Of a stretch of 64,000 nt of DNA, positions 61,052 to 64,000 are shown piece after piece. Source of the DNA: Ga0074139 sp964515195 (GTDB taxonomy: Bacteria > Bdellovibrionota > Bdellovibrionia > Bdellovibrionales > Bdellovibrionaceae). The number at the start of each line of letters is the position of its first letter. The stretch's first letter is position 1. A program made the position numbers and the translations under genes. The stretch spans positions 1-64,000 of the forward strand of contig CAZETK010000001.1 in NCBI GenBank assembly GCA_964515195.1. The letters run 5' to 3'. The notes below the pieces were generated by a model, which saw nothing but the letters and a program-made list of their open reading frames with translations, was not told the origin of the DNA and ran no database searches.

Positions 61052-61321
61052 TTAGATTTCGAAAGGAACAGGAGAGATAGCCTCTTGGCGCTGTGAATTA
61101 TCGTAGTGTTCCATGCCAGAAGGTAAAAGTCCAAGGGCGCGGGCCTTGCGAACCGCTGCTGCCACTTTTTTTTGTTGGGCAATGCTCAGCTTTGAAATGC
61201 GAGCTGGAACAATCTTGCCACCGTCTCCGATGAACCTTGTAAGAGAGACCGGATCTTTGTAATCAAAATGGTGGTCGCCGGAAAATTCTTGTCTGTACTT
61301 CGATTTGCTGGACTTCTTCAT
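61052..61321 (-). CDS. rpsR: 30S ribosomal protein S18, cysteine-free
   Basis: The S18 core is clear: FDYKDPVSLTRFIGDGGKIVPARISKLSIAQQKKVAAAVRKARALGLLP. It contains no cysteine at all, matching the zinc-independent (C-) type of S18. Usually rpsR lies between rpsF and rplI; here it stands alone, opposite rpmB. An N-terminal Lys/Ser extension and C-terminal tail are slightly long. The protein binds 16S rRNA with S6. A dyad (61431-61468) lies between this gene and rpmB, a possible shared control site. Confidence 0.95.
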   Translation of the reverse strand: MKKSSKSKYRQEFSGDHHFDYKDPVSLTRFIGDGGKIVPARISKLSIAQQKKVAAAVRKARALGLLPSGMEHYDNSQRQEAISPVPFEI

Positions 61322-61430
61322 TATTTCTTCCCCAATTTAAGCAAGAAGGATTACTTACTAAAAAAAGGGATTGCCATCAAGTGTCTTTTTTGGCTATAAA
61401 TCCAACTTCTTTATAAGAATCCGTCATAGG

Positions 61431-61468
61431 CCGATTCAAATATAGAATATTTATAGAATATTGATCGG
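61431..61468. promoter_or_regulatory. Dyad between rpsR and rpmB
   Basis: CCGATTCAAATAT and ATATTGATCGG form an imperfect inverted repeat around an AT-rich core with the direct repeat TATAGAATAT. It may be a divergent promoter or an operator. A Zur-type site cannot be claimed without alignment. Confidence 0.35.
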
Positions 61469-61502
61469 AATAGGCTGATTTGTCTATCAGGAGTAGAAAA
61501 CT

Positions 61503-61796
61503 ATGAGCCGCTGTGAATTAACTGGTAAAAGACCGATGGTGAAGCACTTGGTCAGTCACTCAAATCGCAAGACTAAGGCTAAATCCAATCCAAATGTGCA
61601 ATCAAAACGGCTGTTTAGTAAAGCTCTTGACGAGATGGTGCGTCTTCAAGTGGCTACTAAGACTATCAAGGATATGGAGCACATTGGGGGCCTTTATACC
61701 TTTATCCTGAACCAGGATAATGAAAAGCTTTCAAAGAGAGCCCTTGAGTTGAAAAATCGAATCCGCCGTAAGATCCTGGCGCAAAGTAAACACTAA
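61503..61796 (+). CDS. rpmB: 50S ribosomal protein L28
   Basis: Signature SRCELTGKRPMVKHLVSHSNRKTKAKSNPN. Only one cysteine (Cys4) is present, so it is of the zinc-independent type. The second half (FSKALDEMVRLQVATKTIKDMEHIGG) is longer than in E. coli L28. The ATG follows CAGGAG. rplX follows 32 bases downstream. L28 usually neighbours rpmG; here it neighbours L24 and S18. Confidence 0.94.
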   Translation: MSRCELTGKRPMVKHLVSHSNRKTKAKSNPNVQSKRLFSKALDEMVRLQVATKTIKDMEHIGGLYTFILNQDNEKLSKRALELKNRIRRKILAQSKH

Positions 61797-61828
61797 TCTC
61801 TCAGACAGAACGATCGAGGTTGTTTGTG

Positions 61829-62089
61829 ATGAAGTTGAAGATTAAAAAAGGCGCTAAAGTTCAGGTTATTGCCGGCGCTGATAAAGGCAAAAAAGGCATC
61901 GTAATCGAAATTGACCCCAAGCGATTGCTTGTTCGCGTCGAGGGTGTGCGAGTTCAAACACACTTCGATAAGAAAGATGGCTTGTTGCAAAAAGAAGGTT
62001 TCATTCATTACTCAAACCTTCAGCTTGTAGATAAGGCTCCTGAGAAGAAGGCCACTGGTAAAAAGTCCGGTAAATCAAAAACCGCATAA
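61829..62089 (+). CDS. rplX: 50S ribosomal protein L24
   Basis: KOW motif: LKIKKGAKVQVIAGADKGKKGIVIEIDPK, then VRVEGVRVQTHF and a Lys-rich tail. At 86 aa it is shorter than typical L24 (about 105). L24 starts assembly of the large subunit and normally sits between rplN and rplE in the spc operon, which are not here. It may be the only copy moved away or a second copy. ATG 61829 is chosen as the start (CGAGG upstream); an ATG at 61820 is also in frame. Confidence 0.9.
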   Translation: MKLKIKKGAKVQVIAGADKGKKGIVIEIDPKRLLVRVEGVRVQTHFDKKDGLLQKEGFIHYSNLQLVDKAPEKKATGKKSGKSKTA

Positions 62090-62203
62090 ATTCCAACCTT
62101 CCAGCATACAGTCTAAAAGTTGGTTAAATAGCAAATCTATTAGACTCTGCTGGATTTAGGCCGCAGTCAGCCCTTATACTGAAACTCATCGACTGAGGAG
62201 TGA

Positions 62204-62527
62204 ATGCTTTACGGAATTTTAGGTGTGACTGCAGTTTTTTTTCTTTTGAGTCCAGCTATGGGGCAGGCCGAGCTCAGACGCCCTGAAGTCTCAATAATGT
62301 GCCGACACTCGAAAGAAGTTCGTACTCTTCGCGTTGAAAAATTAGACGATGGTTCTTGTCGCTCAATCTACACAAAGGCTGGAAAAGACCAAAAAATCGG
62401 CTCAGGGCTTTATCAAAACTCCTGCGAAGGATTTGTAAACCAAGTTCGCGATGTTCTTGAAGACGCCAACTGGAAATGTCGTGAAGTACAAGAGGCCCAG
62501 CTCTCAAACCTTCTTGATCAACGTTAG
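62204..62527 (+). CDS. Small secreted protein, 107 aa
   Basis: Signal peptide (GILGVTAVFFLLSPAMGQA) and a mature part with four cysteines (IMCRHS, GSCRSIY, NSCEGF, WKCREV), probably two disulfides. No family recognised. GAGGAG precedes the ATG. It is followed by an amidase gene with a 22-base gap, which may be co-transcribed. Confidence 0.75.
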   Translation: MLYGILGVTAVFFLLSPAMGQAELRRPEVSIMCRHSKEVRTLRVEKLDDGSCRSIYTKAGKDQKIGSGLYQNSCEGFVNQVRDVLEDANWKCREVQEAQLSNLLDQR

Positions 62528-62549
62528 TCTCTAAGGTGTAATTTTCATA

Positions 62550-63380
62550 ATGGACAACCTAAAAATTGCGATTGCTCAAATGACTTCCATTGACGATGTT
62601 AATCAAAATTTGAACATCATGATGGATCTTATAAGTCAGTTGTCTCCCAGCCAAGTGGACGTTGTTTTTTTTCCGGAAAATTGCCTCTATATGCGCTTAG
62701 CCGAGGGAGAAGACATTCCGGGACTCGAACTATCGGATGCAGCCTTCCCTAAGCTGTTAGCCTGGAGCCAGTCTCACAAAATTCACCTTCACTTAGGATC
62801 TGTGCCTTTACGGGTCGGTCAGGATTTGCGTAATTCGTCGATCTGGATTTCTCCTGAGGGCACTGTAAAACCCAGTTATACAAAAACCCATCTGTTTGAT
62901 ATTGAGTTGACAGGTCAGGCCCCTATTCGAGAGTCCGATGTTTTTCTTCATGGCAACGGCCCCACCCTGTTAAGCCTAAAAAATTGGAATATCGGTCAGA
63001 CCATTTGTTATGACCTCCGGTTTTCAGAACTTTTTCACTCTTACGCTATGATGGGTGTTGAGGTGATCACTGTGCCAGCGGCCTTTTTAGTTAAAACTGG
63101 TCAAGCTCATTGGGAGGTCCTTTTAAGGGCCCGTGCCATTGAAAGTCAGTGCTATATCGTAGCGAGCGCTCAGTGCGGTCTGCATCGGAGCCCACGCGGA
63201 CAACGCGAGACATTTGGACATAGTCTGGTAATTGACCCCTGGGGACAAAAACTTGTGGAAATGGGAAATAGGCCAGGTCTACAAGTAGTAGACCTGCAAT
63301 TGGATGAAGTGCGAAAAGTGCGTCAGCAAATTCCTATGAAAAACCACAGAAGAGGCCCCTTTCCTGCGTCTAATAAGTGA
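62550..63380 (+). CDS. Carbon-nitrogen hydrolase (Nit/omega-amidase type), 276 aa
   Basis: Nitrilase-superfamily enzyme with the catalytic triad: Glu in FFPENCLY, Lys in PSYTKTHLFDIEL and Cys in GQTICYDLRFSELF. The close of the family RARAIESQCYIVASAQCG...GHSLVIDPWG is typical of Nit1/Nit2, which hydrolyse deaminated glutathione or omega-amides. Cytosolic. The stop overlaps a longer reading of the next gene. Position before a small secreted protein and ETF-QO gives no strong clue. Confidence 0.92.
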   Translation: MDNLKIAIAQMTSIDDVNQNLNIMMDLISQLSPSQVDVVFFPENCLYMRLAEGEDIPGLELSDAAFPKLLAWSQSHKIHLHLGSVPLRVGQDLRNSSIWISPEGTVKPSYTKTHLFDIELTGQAPIRESDVFLHGNGPTLLSLKNWNIGQTICYDLRFSELFHSYAMMGVEVITVPAAFLVKTGQAHWEVLLRARAIESQCYIVASAQCGLHRSPRGQRETFGHSLVIDPWGQKLVEMGNRPGLQVVDLQLDEVRKVRQQIPMKNHRRGPFPASNK

Positions 63381-63412
63381 CAATTCGGCGAAATTGTTTT
63401 CAAATAGTTTTC

Positions 63413-63673
63413 ATGACAAAGAAGAAATTGGCCCTTATCAGCTTATCTTTAGGGTTGGGATTTCAGCTTTTGCTGAGTACCGTTCCCGCCATGGCTCAAC
63501 CGGTCCTTGGGCAGGATCGAAAAGTCGTGGACATCGCAAAAGGGAAAAAATATCGCAATGGAGCCGAGGAAGGGGAATTGCAGATTCAGCCTCAGTTAAC
63601 GTCCCCTCAACGGAAAATTTCTCCGGTTATTGTTAAAGATCTTGAAGAAGAAAAATCTGAAGAGCGAGATTGA
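63413..63673 (+). CDS. Small exported protein, 86 aa
   Basis: Signal peptide (KKLALISLSLGLGFQLLLSTVPAMA) then a short hydrophilic mature part (VLGQDRKVVDIAKGKKYRNG...). ATG 63413 is preferred to an upstream GTG because it begins the signal sequence. It ends seven bases before the ETF-QO start, so both are likely in one transcript. Function unknown. Confidence 0.7.
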   Translation: MTKKKLALISLSLGLGFQLLLSTVPAMAQPVLGQDRKVVDIAKGKKYRNGAEEGELQIQPQLTSPQRKISPVIVKDLEEEKSEERD

Positions 63674-63679
63674 GGTTTT

Positions 63680-64000
63680 ATGAGCCAAGTATACGATTCT
63701 TTACCTGAAGGTGTGACCCGCGAAGTAATGGACGTGGATGTTTTAATTGTAGGTGGTGGTTCAGCGGGACTTTCTTGCGCTCTGCACTTGTCCAATCAAA
63801 TCAAAAAGCACAATGAAGATGTGGCCAGTGGCAAGATTTCAGATCCAACTATCGAAGATCCCATGATCGTCGTCTTAGAAAAGGGAGTGGAAATCGGAGC
63901 ACATTCATTTTCGGGCGCAGTATTGAATCCTATAGCCTTACAAGAGATGATTCCTGACTTTAAGGAAAAGGGCTGCCCACTAGATGCGGAAGTTGTCGAA
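63680..64000 (+). CDS. Electron-transfer flavoprotein:ubiquinone oxidoreductase (partial)
   Basis: The FAD-binding Rossmann start VDVLIVGGGSAGLSCALHL is followed by VLEKGVEIGAHSFSGAVLNPIAL, which is typical of ETF-QO. The enzyme moves electrons from ETF (fatty acid and amino acid oxidation) to the quinone pool at the membrane. The gene runs off the window, so only the first 107 residues are visible; the 4Fe-4S cluster motif near the C-terminus could not be checked. The start follows a TGAGGT box. Confidence 0.92.
   Translation, partial: MSQVYDSLPEGVTREVMDVDVLIVGGGSAGLSCALHLSNQIKKHNEDVASGKISDPTIEDPMIVVLEKGVEIGAHSFSGAVLNPIALQEMIPDFKEKGCPLDAEVVE

Overview
The window looks like a chromosomal segment from a Bdellovibrio-like bacterium (Bdellovibrionota). 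This is inferred from style, not from a search: many small secreted or lipoprotein genes, TPR-winged-helix regulators, moderate GC and short intergenic gaps. A Gram-negative envelope is certain (OmpA lipoprotein, LamB-type porin, TolC and RND proteins, outer-membrane barrels). It opens with the 3' end of a 23S rRNA gene, a 5S gene and a strong terminator, and closes in the first third of an electron-transfer-flavoprotein:ubiquinone oxidoreductase gene.

Region 0.6-11.3 kb is ordinary chromosome: lipoproteins, a FliG-C-like coiled-coil protein, a run of barrel protein, AAG glycosylase, CysK, thioredoxin and APC permease, then a DUF4398/OmpA lipoprotein and a dihaem cytochrome c peroxidase. Region 11.4-26 kb holds a signal-peptide-bearing kinase-like protein and a membrane LuxR / cytochrome b561 / PepSY group. 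It continues with a TrhP tRNA hydroxylase overlapping a chorismate mutase, a TPR-subtilase, a hemerythrin-PAS protein, a TPR/wHTH regulator next to a nitroreductase, and a GLUG lipoprotein plus a prepilin-like protein. Three genes here (trhP, hemerythrin-PAS, DGC-domain) carry the same FNR-like palindrome about 43 nt before the start codon and lack a Shine-Dalgarno, which suggests one anaerobic/redox regulon of leaderless mRNAs.

Region 26-41 kb holds a DUF302 / OsmC // ArsR / TolC / RND block; the RND gene has a one-base frameshift near its N-terminus and no adaptor gene is present. It also holds a carbohydrate locus (LamB-type porin, beta-helix, GH35 beta-galactosidase, pirin), LysR/YceI/pirin, and a tryptophanase.

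Region 42-59.5 kb is accessory and decaying. It holds remnants of a nitroreductase, a TPR regulator, a GAF histidine kinase, a RibD/DHFR-like reductase, a GFA/CENP-V enzyme, a GNAT enzyme, a tyrosine integrase and two DISARM-like helicases (DrmA, DrmD). Between them sit intact cargo genes: FeeM-PilZ, a DUF1538-DUF1538-PII operon, DUF1264, an AAA ATPase, a histidine kinase and DUF305. The island ends at a tRNA-Pro gene with repeated blocks beside it. Region 59.5-64 kb returns to core genes: Cys-free S18, L28, L24, a nitrilase-family amidase and ETF-QO.
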